A DNA stretch of 64,000 bases from Tetracentron sinense (lineage: Eukaryota; Streptophyta; Magnoliopsida; Trochodendrales; Trochodendraceae). Positions within the stretch are counted from its first letter, which is position 1, and every line of letters begins with the position of its first letter. The notes beneath the pieces were generated by a model. That model was given only the letters and a program-made list of their open reading frames with translations, made no database searches and was not told the DNA's origin. The stretch lies in assembly GCA_015143295.1 (NCBI GenBank), contig CM026570.1, forward strand, positions 10,068,047-10,132,046. The letters run 5' to 3'. A program made the translations under genes and the position numbers. Shown here piece by piece: positions 34,329-46,580 of this stretch.

Positions 34329-37078
34329 AAAAATGATTTGATAAGAGTGATTTGTAATGGAAACATAAATATTTCCAATTTTTTTCTAAATCTTTTTTTT
34401 AATTGTAAGCAAACAGTAATATTAACTAGGAGATCTATACAATTTTTTTAAAAAGAAAGATGCATGAAATCATTCGAAATCAACATAAACCTCTAGTTCT
34501 TTAAGAATGATGCTTAAAACTAATATGATAGATCATGAATTTAGAGAACAGATGCACGTTACAGGACTGAATTCCATTTTTCCTTACAAAAATGATAGAA
34601 TAGTTCATAAAAGATCCACCATTTTCTTTGAAAATTGAGGTTTAATCTCAAAAATCAAAACAAGATCTTCTAAATTTTTAGAGAGAAATCTAAATATGGT
34701 AGAAGGATATTGATAATCTAAACCTAAGATAGATTTCAATGGATAGTTAATTTCAAAGTTAGCTAGAGGTTTAAATAATCTTTGAATTACCTCCTTTTTT
34801 TTTTGGGCCTTACATTTCCAAATCACTAGTTACATCCCTCCTTGAGTGAAATCACCAGGAAAATTGCATTATATTTAAGTGTCAATTGTCCCTCTGTGCT
34901 TACCCATTTACATAAAGATATGACTGACCTCCAAGGTTAGTGTTCAACCTAAAAAAGAATTAGTGATTTTGCCCTTAGTAATTGCTATCAAGCACAAACA
35001 ACCCTCTTAATTAGTTATTCAAGAATCCCATCATGCACTTCATTTAATAAGGCACTAATTTGGAACCTTTATTAATGGAAGTCATGCTGTAGACTTAGAA
35101 GTGTTATTGAATGAGTTTAACGGCTCTAAGCTGTGGCTGAGTTGTTACATTTAGATCTTCCATTTTCTTCTGATTTAGCAAGTAGTATAAAATAGCCAGA
35201 AACAAAAGAATAAATGGGGAAGTTTTCAAGAACAAGATTACAAACACTACCCTTGTATAATTACATAATCCAAGAGGCCTCTTAGACCAATAGTCAACCT
35301 GATACCATGATCTTAACCGTCCATCTAGTAGACTTTTTTCTAGACTTACTGCCACCTTCTTTTTATCAGGATCAATGGAGTAGAATAAGCAATTTACCCA
35401 TCCTTGGTGAATATCACAAGCAAAACATCAAGATATATATACTTTCTTTTTTTTTTACCTTAGAAGTGAATCAATGGAGCAGAAAACTTACCCAAAAGCT
35501 TTCTCTTATAATTCATATTAGAAACCCCACATAGGATTCCTAGATTTATAATTAGTTGTCCACATTTAATAAGGGCCTATATTTGGGTAGGGCCATACCC
35601 TACACACGTAAGCCTTATGGATTGGTTTGCATGGACGTTGCCTTACCGGCCATTAGGACTAAAGGGTTGCCACGTCTAGGGCACGCATTCCCTTTGAGAA
35701 AAGAATCGCTTGCACTACATAAAATGACAATTTAATCTTGATGCGTTGCATTGTCCAAGTGATTTTAGCATATGATTTGAAAGAATCATAGGGGTGGAAT
35801 AGTCCCCTTACCTCTCTCCATGGCTTTGGGTTTGGGTTTGGGTTTGGGTTTGGGTTTGGAATAAAAAAAGGTAAAAGGAAATAAAGGAGGATAGACCTTC
35901 AAAATTCCCCATGGTGGGGTTAAGGCTTGGGCACTTTCACAAGAAAGAAAGATAAGCGGAAAAGAAAAGAAAAATTCTTTAAAAAATAAATAAGTACCAG
36001 GGAGTCTGTTAATTTGAGTTTCACAAACACAATCACCTAGTTTAAGAGAAAAGAGAAGAAAAATCATCAAAAAGGAAAATGGGTTTTGAAGGTCTAACAG
36101 TGTTGTGAGAATGGAGTATGCTCGATCAACAATCAAGCTAATGAAATAAATTGGAAAATGAAAAAGTTATAAAAATATAGAAAATAATTAGGTATTTAAT
36201 AGAATTTCATTACCCAAAATCCCTTTATTTAAGAAGAAAAAACACTTTAAAAACTTGGGTTTTTAAAAGGGTAAGATAGTGGGAAGGATACACCACTAAA
36301 CTGCCTCGAGAGTAAAATCAATGATTTATTTATGTGAGATGTGGGGTTTTAAGAAGAGTTTAAATAAGATCCCGAGTTCTGGTTCAAGAGATAATTGTAG
36401 CTCCCTAAAATATGCATGTGATAGGATATTTTAAATGTGAAATGCTAGCCTCAGTTTCTCTATATATTCCTCCACGGGATCAATGCATGTCCAAATTTTT
36501 CTTGATGCAGCTGATTAAAGCTTAAGCATTTAAACCATCTCCCGTTCCTAGTTTTAACGGGTTACAATAACAGTCGAGAAAACTGTGGAGACATATTGTT
36601 TCCCTAGAGAAAATGAGAGAGAGAAACTAGGCTAGAATTTTTCTTTTACCAATTACACAAAAAGTATTTAATACGCATATATAATAATTTTTTTTTTATT
36701 ATTTTGTATAATTCCTAAAATATTATTGTCATAAGTCATGATAGAAATATTTTAAAATTTACATAAAAGATACTAATAGACAAATGCCTTTCATTTATTT
36801 TGTAATTTTTTAAAATCATAAGACATAATTAATTAGGGAGCTCTGATTATTTTTGAACCGAGCTCTTATTCATATTTAAACTCTTGAGGAGTGCTAGCCT
36901 TACTCTCACCCTCCTTCAACAATATGTCCATACTTGCAACGGTTAAATCTCTATCACCGAAAAACGGACAAGTGGTTGGTAGATGGTGAGAGTATGGGTT
37001 GATTGAGTTTAGGACTAGCTTACACTTAAACTTATTGGAGGTTCATAGCTCCCAAAACATAGGTATATAAATATAAAA
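34329..37078. other. No recognised gene (34329-37078)
   Basis: AT-rich. The frame at 35786-36136 on the minus strand owes its KPKPKPKP stretch to a (TTTGGG)n run at 35823-35858 and is not a gene. Other frames show no family features. Confidence 0.4.
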
Positions 37079-37245
37079 GGGAAATGCTATTGAGACCGTA
37101 AAGGGCCGAGACCACACCGAGACTGTGCATCACATGCACAAATCTCAAAATTTCATAAACGGGTTTAATGAAATTTTGAGATCCGTGCATGTGATGCATG
37201 GTCTCGGTGTGGTCTCGACCTTTTAGGGTCTCAGTAGCAAAGTCC
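37079..37245. mobile_element. Hairpin MITE with perfect 9-bp target duplication
   Basis: A 167-bp, almost perfect inverted repeat with arms of about 80 bp. The left end is GGAAATGCTATTGAGACCGT and the right end, minus strand, GGACTTTGCTACTGAGACCC. It is flanked by AATATAAAA at 37070-37078 and 37246-37254. A Mutator-like origin is implied by the 9-bp duplication. A relative lies on the other side of the IDD gene at 42344-42498. If transcribed it would fold into a long hairpin and could yield small RNAs. Confidence 0.88.
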
Positions 37246-37258
37246 AATATAAAATTAG

Positions 37259-37530
37259 ATAATGCTTCTGAGACCGTGCTGCTAAGCACGGGATTTTCAG
37301 GTGAGGCTCATCATGAGAAAATGGATCCCACCTGAAATCTCATGTTTGGTAGCATGGTCTCGGCAGTCTTCTGAGACCGGTTTGGCCGAGACCACTGAGA
37401 CCGTGCTACTGAGCATGGGATTTTCAGGTGAGGCTCATCATGAGAAAATGGATCCCACCTGAAATCTCGTGTTTGGCAGCATGGTCTCGGCAGTCTCAGC
37501 CTAGCTAAGACAGTCTCAGTAGCAAAGTCC
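37259..37530. mobile_element. Rearranged relative of the hairpin MITE with tandem units
   Basis: Two units of about 120 bp, each reading GAGACCGTGCT...TTTTCAGGTGAGGCTCATCA...AGCATGGTCTCGGCAGTCT, stand in tandem and end with GTCTCAGTAGCAAAGTCC, the right terminal repeat of the 37079-37245 family. The left terminus (AATGCTTCTGAGACCGTG) is related. No clean target duplication was found. Confidence 0.65.
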
Positions 37531-38163
37531 TATACAATTTAATGGGCAAAAATTTCTTTATAGGAGCTCCGGATTCCCGAGCTCTGGTTCATTGTTAAAA
37601 CTCTTCAAAAAACACAATTGTTTGGGGTCTCTTATCTTGAAGTGAATCTGGCAAGCTAGGGTAACATCTCATTGGACCGGAGTTTCACTTTCACCCCTTA
37701 TCCTGCTATTGCCTTTACCACCCCAAGCTTTTTAAGCTTCTCCTAAGCCGTCTTGTAAACGACCTTTCCTTTTAATATCATTCCATTCAAATCAAGGTCC
37801 TTTTTAGGGTTTGGGTGTTTTATAACAGGAACAAAGGAAAAGACAGAAAGTGCTAACGTCAGACTTGGAAAAAAGAAATTAAAAGAATAAACAAAAATTC
37901 ACTGAATCAAGAGAAGAGTGGAGGTGGGATTCCTGGTCTATGCTTTGGTCGCCCTTTCTCTCTCCTCTCTCTCAGAATTCTTAGCTTTTCTTGTTTTTCT
38001 GGCTTGGGTTTTCCTTTTAATTTTTATTTATCATTATCTCTAATTTGCCACCCATTCTCCTTAGTCTGCCACTGTAATCATCAATTCAACTCTGATAAAA
38101 ACACCATTTCTCCAATACCCAGTTACTGAAAATTGCTCTGGTCTCTGTCTCTCTTTATTGACA

Positions 38164-38172
38164 TATATATAG
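38164..38172 (+). promoter_or_regulatory. Candidate TATA box of the IDD gene
   Basis: TATATATAG follows a CT-rich tract and would place the start near 38200. The CT-rich DNA at 37950-37990 could instead belong to a longer leader, so this is weak. A leader intron is possible because TTATCTTCACAG stands two bases before the first ATG. Confidence 0.3.
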
Positions 38173-38641
38173 AGTGAGCCTGGGAGGTTTCATGGGCAGT
38201 AGAGATCTTGGGAGCAAAACCATCTTATTGTCTGGTTTTACTAAATTTGATTGCATGGTGGGCTTGATGGGTTTGTGAGAGAGGAAGGAGGGTTTCTTAT
38301 TTGTGTTGCAGAATTGCTCAGACAAGCAATCCAGGAGTAGATAGCGACTCTGAGAATCACTCATCATCATCTCTTCACGAGATTTGCTTTTGCCACCCAT
38401 CTAATGATGCCTGTCTCTGCCTAAATATCACTGCCACATGTGCTTCAGATAGGCTGTGTTGTGTTGTATCCAAAGCTGGGATTTCTATTTCTGTGCTCTT
38501 GTAGTTGTTCTTCTTCTTGTTTCATAGGCAAAATTATTCTTAAAAGAAGGGTGAACTGGTCAAAGAAATCAAAGAAAGAAAGAAAGAGATTTTATTACTG
38601 GGTTTTGTTTGATTTTCTTTATTGGAGTTATCTTCACAGGC

Positions 38642-41600
38642 ATGTCCCTTGCAACCATGTCTAATTCAACTTCTTTGTCTGAGGAAGTTAGTGTTTCTTC
38701 TGGTTCTAGAGTTCAGGACTTTAGTAGCTTAAATCCCATGTTGTCAACCATTTCTCCTCAGCAGCAACAGAAGATCAAAAAGAAGAGAAGCCTCCCTGGA
38801 AACCCAGGTAAGAATTTCCTTGTTCATCTATCTATTTTTCTTTAAGATCGATCATCTAAGGTTTCCCTTTGATCTTATTTGTGATGGTTTCAGACCCAGA
38901 TTCTGAAGTGATTGCTTTATCTCCAAAGAGTCTATTGGCTACCAATAGATTTTTGTGTGAGATCTGCAACAAGGGTTTTCAGAGAGATCAGAACCTTCAG
39001 CTTCACAGGAGAGGCCATAACCTTCCATGGAAGCTGAAGCAGAGAACCAGTAAAGAGATCAGAAAAAAAGTCTATGTGTGCCCAGAGCCCTCATGCGTTC
39101 ACCACCATCCTTCAAGGGCTCTTGGTGACCTTACAGGAATCAAGAAACACTTCTGCAGAAAACATGGGGAGAAGAAATGGAAGTGTGAGAAGTGCTCAAA
39201 GAAGTATGCAGTTCAATCAGATTGGAAGGCTCACTCAAAAACCTGTGGAACAAGAGAATATAGATGTGACTGTGGAACTCTTTTCTCCAGGTAATTGTTT
39301 TCTCTCTTTTTTTAAAAAATAAATTAATTAAAAAATGTTCCTTTGGGTCTGATTTTCTGTCTGTCTGTCTCTCAAAGTCCCAATCTTCACTTGTTTTATC
39401 AGGTTTCATGTCTCTTAGCTCTTCACCTGTTTGGAATCTAATGGGGACTTTGATTAGTGGGTGTTAGTCTTAGTAGGAAGTCTCATATCTTTAGGAGGGT
39501 CTTTGTTTTTTGTTCCAATGGGCTTTGTTTTGTGGCTGTTCTTACATAAGAGTGGTAAGGTTGCATGGAATATATATCTGGAAACTTAAATGCATTGCCA
39601 GGTTGCATGGCAGTGAGCATTAATGAATACAAGTGCCTGTTAGGCTGTTACTGGTGATAGATTGGCAAGAAAAACTGAAGAATAGAAGAAGAAGAAAAAT
39701 CTCTGAGCCTGCTATTCCTAAACCTAACAAACAAAAAGAGGAGAGAAAAAGACAATCTGTATGAACTTCTATTCAATACACTGTCTGTGATTTAATGGCT
39801 AGTTTGAGTCTTTCTCATGCTCTAACTCCTGATGAATGAAATCTTCTTAGTTTGTTACCAAATTCTGGGGTCTAGCTAAAACCAATTAATATCTGACCAT
39901 ACATGAAAAACATAATATTTTAATAACCCCATTGGTTGATTTAAGATTGAGTATCTGAGTATTTAATTACATACCCATTTCATGCAAGGATTTCCTTTTC
40001 TTTTCGGTTTTTCTTTCTTCTCCTTTCCTTTCCCATTTCATGCAAGGATTTCCTTTTCTTTTCTGTTTTTCTTTCTTGTTCTTTCCTTTCTGGTATTTAG
40101 CAATGGAGCGCCTGCAATCTCAAGAGAAATGATGGATCTCTGCTCGTGTACGAAAAAAGTGAAGGAAACTCAATTTCTTTTGGGTGTTCTTGGCTGATAA
40201 AATCCGTGATTGGTTTCATGAAGCATAGTTATTATTTACTTGCAAACCCTCTGAAACTCAGTCTGAACTACATCCTTTCCATGCATCATGAGTTCCAATT
40301 TTAAAGGCCCAATGCATTTTAAATTTTCTAATTTTCAAAGTTTTGAATCCATGGTTCCAAGTCAAACTTTTGCATGCATAAACTCACTCGTTAGTCCTGC
40401 ATATCTCTCTCTCTCATGATCATTTTACTTTTGTATTGACCCACAAAGATAAGCCTTTTTCCATTGTATTTTGAAACTTGAAAGCTTTATGATTTCTCAA
40501 ATCCCGATCCATTCCGCATGCATGAGTTCTTAGCCTCTCAACCTTTTTCTTTTTGAACTACAAGAGAATTAGGGAAAACCCTCTTCTCAATCATCTAATT
40601 CCCTGTCTTTTTAACATCCCCGTTTACATATATAGCTTCTTAATTTCTTTGTTATTTTTGTTTATTTTCTTTAGACCTTCAAATAAACCTTTCTTCTTCT
40701 AATTTACTAAGAAGCTATTTTTTTTTATTTAATGGAGGAAAACATGTTTACAATTTATACCCATTTTCCGTACATGATTTTTTTATTTCTCATTTCTTAT
40801 TGAGCTAAAAGAAAACCTATTTTTTCTTCATTGCCTTACACATATTGCATGCATAAGCTCTTTAATTAGTAGCAAACCAGGTAACTCACTTTCCTTTTAA
40901 TTTCAAGGAAAATATTATATTCCAATTCACACCCTTCTTTTATCCACTATAAAAGAAAAATCCAGAAGAAAAAATTTTCAGTAATAAAAATAAACCCAAA
41001 ACTATATTCCTTATATCCTACGACCTCCATTGCTTTGTCTTTATCCTTTCAATATTACTATACTAATTGTTTCTGAATTTCTTTGAATGTCAAAAGTACA
41101 GGAAGGACAGCTTCATCACCCACAGAGCCTTCTGTGATGCTTTAGCTGAAGAGAGTGCAAGACTCTCCACAAACCCAACAGACCACCCTCTCCATCTCCA
41201 CCCACAAAACCCATCTGCCATTTTCCCTTTCTCAATCCAACAACAACACTTCCCAAACCCACCAACCCAAATCTCTCTCTCCTCATGGGACCCACCTCAA
41301 AACTCCAGCCCTAATCAAAACCAAATTCAAATCAAACCTGAAACTACCCAATATTATCATCACCATCAACAATTCTCAACAATCTCTCCCTCTCCATTCT
41401 TCCAAGAACCACCACCCCACAAGCAGTTGCTAACCTCACCCTTTCAACACCTTCATACCCAAACAAGCACAAACCCAACCAACTCAGCTCATATGTCAGC
41501 CACTGCACTTCTTCAAAAGGCTGCTAACGTTGGTGCAGTGGCCATTGCAGGTTCCACACAAGCTCAGTCAGTGGGTCACATGACCTCGTCTATGACTCGG

Positions 41601-41888
41601 TTACAGATGGGCGAGTTTGGACCAGTGAGTCAAATGGGCATCGGAATCTCGCCGGAATTTCTGGGATTCCCGTCAAATCTTGCAACGTGGCAGAAAAGTG
41701 ACCGTCTGACTAGAGACTTTCTGGGTCTGGCAGGAGAATGTGGTGAGGGTGGGAGTGTTAACGTTAGAGATTTGCTATCGTTCACGGGGGGCGTTGGGTT
41801 CCCACCATATGACCGTGACAACTCGCTGTTGAAACCCTCCGGCTTTGGATTTGCTGAGCCTGCCTCGGAAACGTGGGGTGATGGTTGA
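38642..41888 (+). CDS. INDETERMINATE-domain C2H2 zinc-finger transcription factor
   Basis: Three exons (38642-38807, 38894-39290, 41102-41888) encode 449 residues and join in frame at GT/AG introns of 86 and 1811 bp. KKKR at 46-49 is a nuclear signal. The ID domain spans about 74-200: finger 1 (C77, C80, H93, H97; CEICNKGFQRDQNLQLHRRG), finger 2 (C118, C123, H141, H146), then two CCHC fingers (C153, C156, H169, C173 and C180, C182, H195, C199), with HPSRALGDLTGIKKHFCRKH between. The C-terminal half is Q/H/P-rich and then carries MSATALLQKAA and TRDFLGL, the motifs through which IDD proteins contact partners such as DELLA or SCARECROW-type GRAS proteins. The amino end (SLSEEVSVSSG, LPGNPDPDSEV) places it in the IDD4/5/7/12-like group. 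A start at 38657 would shorten it by five residues. It is expected to bind DNA in the nucleus; the exact paralogue is not decidable by eye. Confidence 0.93.
39974..40089. repeat. Two 58-bp tandem units in IDD intron 2
   Basis: CCCATTTCATGCAAGGATTT plus a pyrimidine-rich tail occurs at 39974-40031 and again at 40032-40089 with a few changes. The plus-strand frame at 39982-40197 arises from it and is not coding. Confidence 0.85.
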
Positions 41889-42343
41889 AGCTGGAGAGCT
41901 TGAGGAAGGGTAAAAAAGTTAATTTGAAGAATTTCATAGATATATAGTCCTTGCTTTTGTGGAGAATCACAAAAGAATCCCTGTCTTTTTTTTTTAAATT
42001 ACGATAACGTCCTACCATTTCTTTCTTTTTTTTGTTTCTTAAATAGTTAATGGTTTTTTATTAGCTTATAATGGCATTTTGGTAAATTTTTACTTAGTAT
42101 TTGTTCTAAGAAGCATAATACTTTGTTAAACTAGAAAAACCTTTTTTCCCATTTGATTATCCTTTTCTCGTTCTTTTAATTTAAATTTTTTTTTTATTTT
42201 CCTGTGACAATATTTTCCTATGAGCACTGTGATTTTGGGTAAGGGTGGTGGCATCATCGTAGCTTTTCAACCAAAACATTGTCATATACAAAAGATAGGG
42301 ACATACCTTGCATAATTGCATTCTTCCTGCTACAATGTTATAT
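41889..42343. other. IDD 3' flank (41889-42343)
   Basis: T-rich DNA that should hold the 3' UTR. I see no unambiguous AATAAA signal in the first 300 bases. Confidence 0.4.
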
Positions 42344-42498
42344 GGACTTTGCTACTGAGACAGTAAAGGGCCAAGACCAGAGACCGTGCTTGTGATGCAC
42401 GGATCTCAAAATTTTATTAAATCTATTTTTGAAATTTTGAGATCTATGCGTCACATGCACGGTCTCGGTGACCCTTTGCGGTCTCATTAGCATTTTCC
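42344..42498. mobile_element. Hairpin MITE with perfect 9-bp target duplication, 3' of IDD
   Basis: A 155-bp inverted repeat: left end GGACTTTGCTACTGAGACAG, right end on the minus strand GGAAAATGCTAATGAGACCG. It is flanked by ATGTTATAT at 42335-42343 and 42499-42507. Same family as 37079-37245, sharing the GATGCACGGATCTCAAAATTT core. Confidence 0.88.
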
Positions 42499-42507
42499 AT
42501 GTTATAT

Positions 42508-44050
42508 ACCTTTTCCTAGAAAATGAAACTGATCGAGAAACATGTCCTTATAGAGAAATTATTTTTGAGTTTGGTGTTTAGTGTAAGGATTAAAATTATA
42601 GTTTGGACCTTTAGTATCGATTTCGATATCGATTTAAATTAAATTTTAAAAAAATCAAATGAATTATAGAAATTAAATATAGTCATGGGAGGTGACTCAA
42701 TGACAAAGTAACGAACACCATTACAATTACATAATCAATAAAAACATAAATAACTAATAAACGATACGTATTGCTATTTTTGTATCAATATAAATATCAT
42801 ACATATCGCACATTTTGTATCGATTTTAATGATTTTTATTTATGTGGTTTAGTGGAAGTTTATCATAAATTTGAGAGAGAGATGAAGTGAGAAGAGGAGA
42901 AAGAGTCTTATGCATGATAAAGATGATGATTTGTATGATTATGGAATTTTAGCATGTGATAATCTGTCTTTCTCCATGTTTTTACTGTTCAAAAAGCAGG
43001 GGTCTAATTTTTCTCATGACTATCCTCATATTTACCAGACAGGTATATGCATGCATGCATATAATTTATAGTCATGCAGTTTTTGTGTTTTAGCTAGCTT
43101 TTAAACTCATGCACTCTTTCAGACTTTTTTAAATGGTTTTTTGCATTTACAACTCTTATCAGTACGTGGATAAGAATGAGCACCAGTGCCTCCGTTGCCT
43201 ATTGTTCAAATGTGATGAACAAAGTTTTGTAACAACTGGAACATTATAACAAATCTTAATGTGATAGTGAATACAAGTATATTAGATTGGGTCAGTATTT
43301 TATGGGTACTCCAATGTATAATCTCAATTTCTAACCTTTTAATTTAAATAATTAAAGGCCATGAGTAGAGCTTATGTGACTTTTGAAAAGCTAAGTAACT
43401 AGAGCTAGAGCGTAGAGCGGGTGCGGGAGCGAGAGCGTCAAATTTCAATTTAGGATAGGGTCGGGAGTGCCTCCAGAGCGCCAATATGTATACATAAAAT
43501 CTATATTGATGTTCTTGAAAATTTCTTGTAGATATAAATATATCTTTTTCAGTTTCTTAAACTCTAAGAGAAAATTGATAAAACCATTTATAATTCAAAA
43601 TTTTCATCACAAAAAACAGATGACTATTGAATTATTAAATATATAATTCTAAATTCAATTATAAGATCACTAATAATTAACAAATTTTATATGAATCTTG
43701 TACCCTACAAAGAAAAATGACAAAATATTAGTCATTTCACATGAAAAATTAGGAAAAAAATGAAACTTTATACAAAAACCGCATCTTTAGATGAGAGCGG
43801 GGTTTACAAAAGTTGAAATCAAGCTCTCAAGATGAAAGCGAGGTTTGAGAGCGGGAGCGGATAGCAGGTTAGGAAGTTTGGGTTACTAAGTTGAAAAGAC
43901 TTTGAGTCCCCTAAATCTTTAATATCAAACTGGGTCCAAATGTGCGAGAGCGAGCTCCCCCAACTACGAGGGCCGCCTACTCTACAATTCACCACCTTGA
44001 TTCCGTAGGAAGACCCTTAATTTAATTCATGAATATATTTGGGAGGGCAC
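42508..44050. other. No recognised gene (42508-44050)
   Basis: AT-rich. GAGCGGGWGCGGGAGCG-type motifs at 43410-43445 and 43795-43860 look like the ends of a worn hAT-like element. Confidence 0.4.
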
Positions 44051-44410
44051 AGGATTCTCTCGAGTTCAACTCGAGAGAATCTCTCCGGTTTGAACCCCTA
44101 GAGATCGCCACGTGTCTCCTTTGACACCCCTTAACTATGGGTAAGGTTCACCCATCCATCCTTGGTTTTTTCTTTTCTATATTAATTATTATTTTTTAAA
44201 TTAAAAAACTGTTTTTAGAGTTTTTTTAATATTAAAAAAAGTTTCTAATTTTAAAAAAAGAATTAATATTTTTTTTAAAAAAAACCAAGAATAGATGGGT
44301 GTACCCTAGGGGTGGGTGAACCTTACCCATGGTTAAGGGGTGTCAAAGGAGACACGTGATGACATCTAGGGATTCAAACCGGAGAGATTCTCTCAAGTTG
44401 AACTTGAGAG
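44051..44410. mobile_element. Foldback MITE (CTCTCGAGTTCAACTCGAGA end)
   Basis: The left arm runs from TTCTCTCGAGTTCAACTCGA through CTCTCCGGTTTGAACCCCTA, CACGTGTCTCC and TGACACCCCTTAAC. The right arm is its inverted copy ending TTGAACTTGAGAGG. The centre is A/T-rich. The inner block CACGTGTCC...TTAAGGGGTGTCA is shared with the arms of 24189-25401 and with 58290-59040, so one family recurs with different outer sequence. Confidence 0.68.
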
Positions 44411-45014
44411 GATCTTGAACCATTTGGGAGTACCGAAGACCGATTCTATTTAAGATAGCGCATTATTCTTGAGATTAACTATGAATAGGAGCCCTGGTTG
44501 ACTAGTCATCGAAGCAACTCAAAAAATGCCTTAGGCCTTAACCCTAGATTTTCTCCATTAATATCATTTCTCGGAGCATTTTTTTCGATTGACTGAGCTC
44601 ATGATCATAGTCAATCTCATTGTTCACATCGTTTGAACAACAAGGCTGATGCTCATCCTTTTCACAAGTCCAACGATACCATACACAATGTCCATGTGTG
44701 TGTGGTCATGTGACAATGTATGACCATGCTCAGGCATGTGCATGCATGCTAGAGCTCCTGCTACGATATGCATTTTGGATAGTGACGAAATGGTCCCTGA
44801 TCAATAATCAATTGACTAAAACTCCTGGATTGGTTTAAAGGGGACTATATTCGGGAGTTACAAAGATATCAAGTACAGGAAGAGATGAGATAAGGTAAAG
44901 ATGTCGGTAGCGGGCCATACCATATTTTTCGGGATTGACGAATGTACCCCCAACCTTGTCGACAGTTATGGGCCCTCGGAAATGACAAGACACTTTGACA
45001 TACTTGTTTTTCTG
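44411..45014. other. No recognised gene (44411-45014)
   Basis: Nothing convincing; the short minus frame at 44835-45056 runs into the next MITE. Confidence 0.35.
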
Positions 45015-45017
45015 TAA

Positions 45018-45448
45018 GAGCATTCCTAGCAGTTTTTGGTTATTTTGGTGAGCCAAAAGACTAAAAATATGCTAAAATGACTCCCAGCAGCCTCAACCGA
45101 ATGAAGAAATCCCTTTGGTGATTCTACAGTACTCACCAAACTTGGTGAGTAGTGTAGACTCACCAAAGTTAAATCTTCTCACCCTCAAGCCCACACAAAT
45201 AATAAAATAAGGTTTCTCTCTCTCCCTTTCTTTTTTGTGGTCCCACACAAACAATAAAATAATATTTTTCTCTTTTTTTTTTTTCGTTTTCCCACACAAA
45301 TGATAAAATATTGCTTCTCTCTCATTTTGTTTTGGTTAAAATGGTGAGGCTGTTGGGAGTGTTTTAAAAAAGTGACTCACCAAAACCACTTTTTGTGGGT
45401 TTTGGCTATTTTGGTGAGTGAAATTTGGTGAGGCTGCTAGGAATGCTC
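45018..45448. mobile_element. Tourist-type (PIF/Harbinger) MITE
   Basis: Perfect 15-bp terminal inverted repeats GAGCATTCCTAGCAG with TAA target duplications (45015-45017, 45449-45451). The inner ends carry TTTTGGTTATTTTGGTGAG-like sequence in both orientations, and CACACAAAYAATAAAATA recurs three times in the middle. A truncated relative starts at about 60480. Confidence 0.85.
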
Positions 45449-45978
45449 TAAGAGACTCAAATAACCTCAAAAATAAAATGTTTCATTTTACTCTTTTAAT
45501 ATGGGATTTAAGGTTTATGTGGGGCCAACTATGTGAAATGGGCCCACTTAAATCCAATGTTCTAAGAGCATGATCTCAGTGGTATCAGCCCTAACGGGTC
45601 TTCATAGCAAAGTCCTTAATGAAAAGAAAAGTAATCCCGTATAAGTAGGACTTTGCTATGCTACACTCTCGTTGCCCTCGCTCTAAAATTAACTCTATTT
45701 GGTGTCGGATCCGGATCCCCTTTTAACTGCCCATTTAATTCTAATTAAAAAGTTTTAAATCGTCATGAATAATATGTTTTTTTATAAAAATTAGGGTTAG
45801 ATTATTGAACTCTAAGGGTTAGTGAACTTAACCATTATTAATTAATGTTAAAAAAAAAAAAACTGTTTTGGTGCAATTGAGAGTTCATCCTTAGTATCAT
45901 TTCACCGTATTTTTGTCCTGCAAGAGCAAATGTGAGAGTGGGACTAGTACTCCAAAAGACTGTTGTTAAAGTCAATAC

Positions 45979-46130
45979 CTTTTTCTTTAGTCAGCTTAGA
46001 TCATTTATCTATCTAAGTTAGGGTTAGGGGGTTAGAAACTCATAGTGGGGCGCTCAATGCCACACCAAGACTAAAAGTCTAAAACACGAGTCACACCTCC
46101 ACAATACACAACCACTGGGACAATCCCATG
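45979..46130 (-). mobile_element. tRNA-derived SINE, family B (minus orientation)
   Basis: On the minus strand: CATGGGATTGTCCCAGTGGT start, GTGTTTTAGACTTTTAG in the B-box position, TGGCATTGAGCGCCCCACTA and the CTAACCCTAACTTAGA tail. Confidence 0.65.
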
Positions 46131-46379
46131 AAATGTAAGGTCAATACAATATGGGAATTCAGTTCATTCACTAGGAGGATATCCTAGCCTCCAAATCAGT
46201 GTCCTATTCCATCAAAAATAGAAAAAGAATCAGTGTCCTATTTGAATTTAGTACAAAAATAATTTTCTAAGTTTAATAGGGAAAAACTGTGAATAGATAG
46301 ATAGATATGTTCGATTTACTTGACCCATACGCAATGTTATGTGTTTCATGACACGTGACATTTCTTTGGGGCCTTTAAA

Positions 46380-46580
46380 TTTTCTCTAGCGGACCCACGA
46401 GGTGGGCAAAGCGCCATCCACACATCAGTGGACACGTGGTGATTAAAGATAAAATAGGAAAAAAGTCATTTTATTCTTTCCATGATTTTGACTTCTCCCC
46501 ACTTAATATCTCTCCCTATTTTATTGTCACATGTCCAATGATGTGTGAGGCATCCACAGAGAAAATCTAAAGCCTTCTTT
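46380..46580. mobile_element. MITE-like element related to those upstream of HSF
   Basis: TTTCTCTAGCGGACCC on the left and CACAGAGAAAATCT on the right, with AAAGTCATTTTATTC and ATTTTGACTTCTCCCC inside, repeat the block order of 16570-17462. Ends are worn. Confidence 0.45.

Noticed and set aside
35786..36136. 116-codon minus-strand frame with KPKPKPKP
   Set aside because: The repeat is the translation of a simple (TTTGGG)n tract; the rest has no features.
38301..38664. Plus-strand frames just upstream of the IDD start
   Set aside because: They lie in the probable leader, are serine/cysteine-rich from CT-rich DNA and show no family match.
41155..41433. Alternative frame over IDD exon 3
   Set aside because: Shadow of the true frame, which continues the zinc-finger domain across the splice site.
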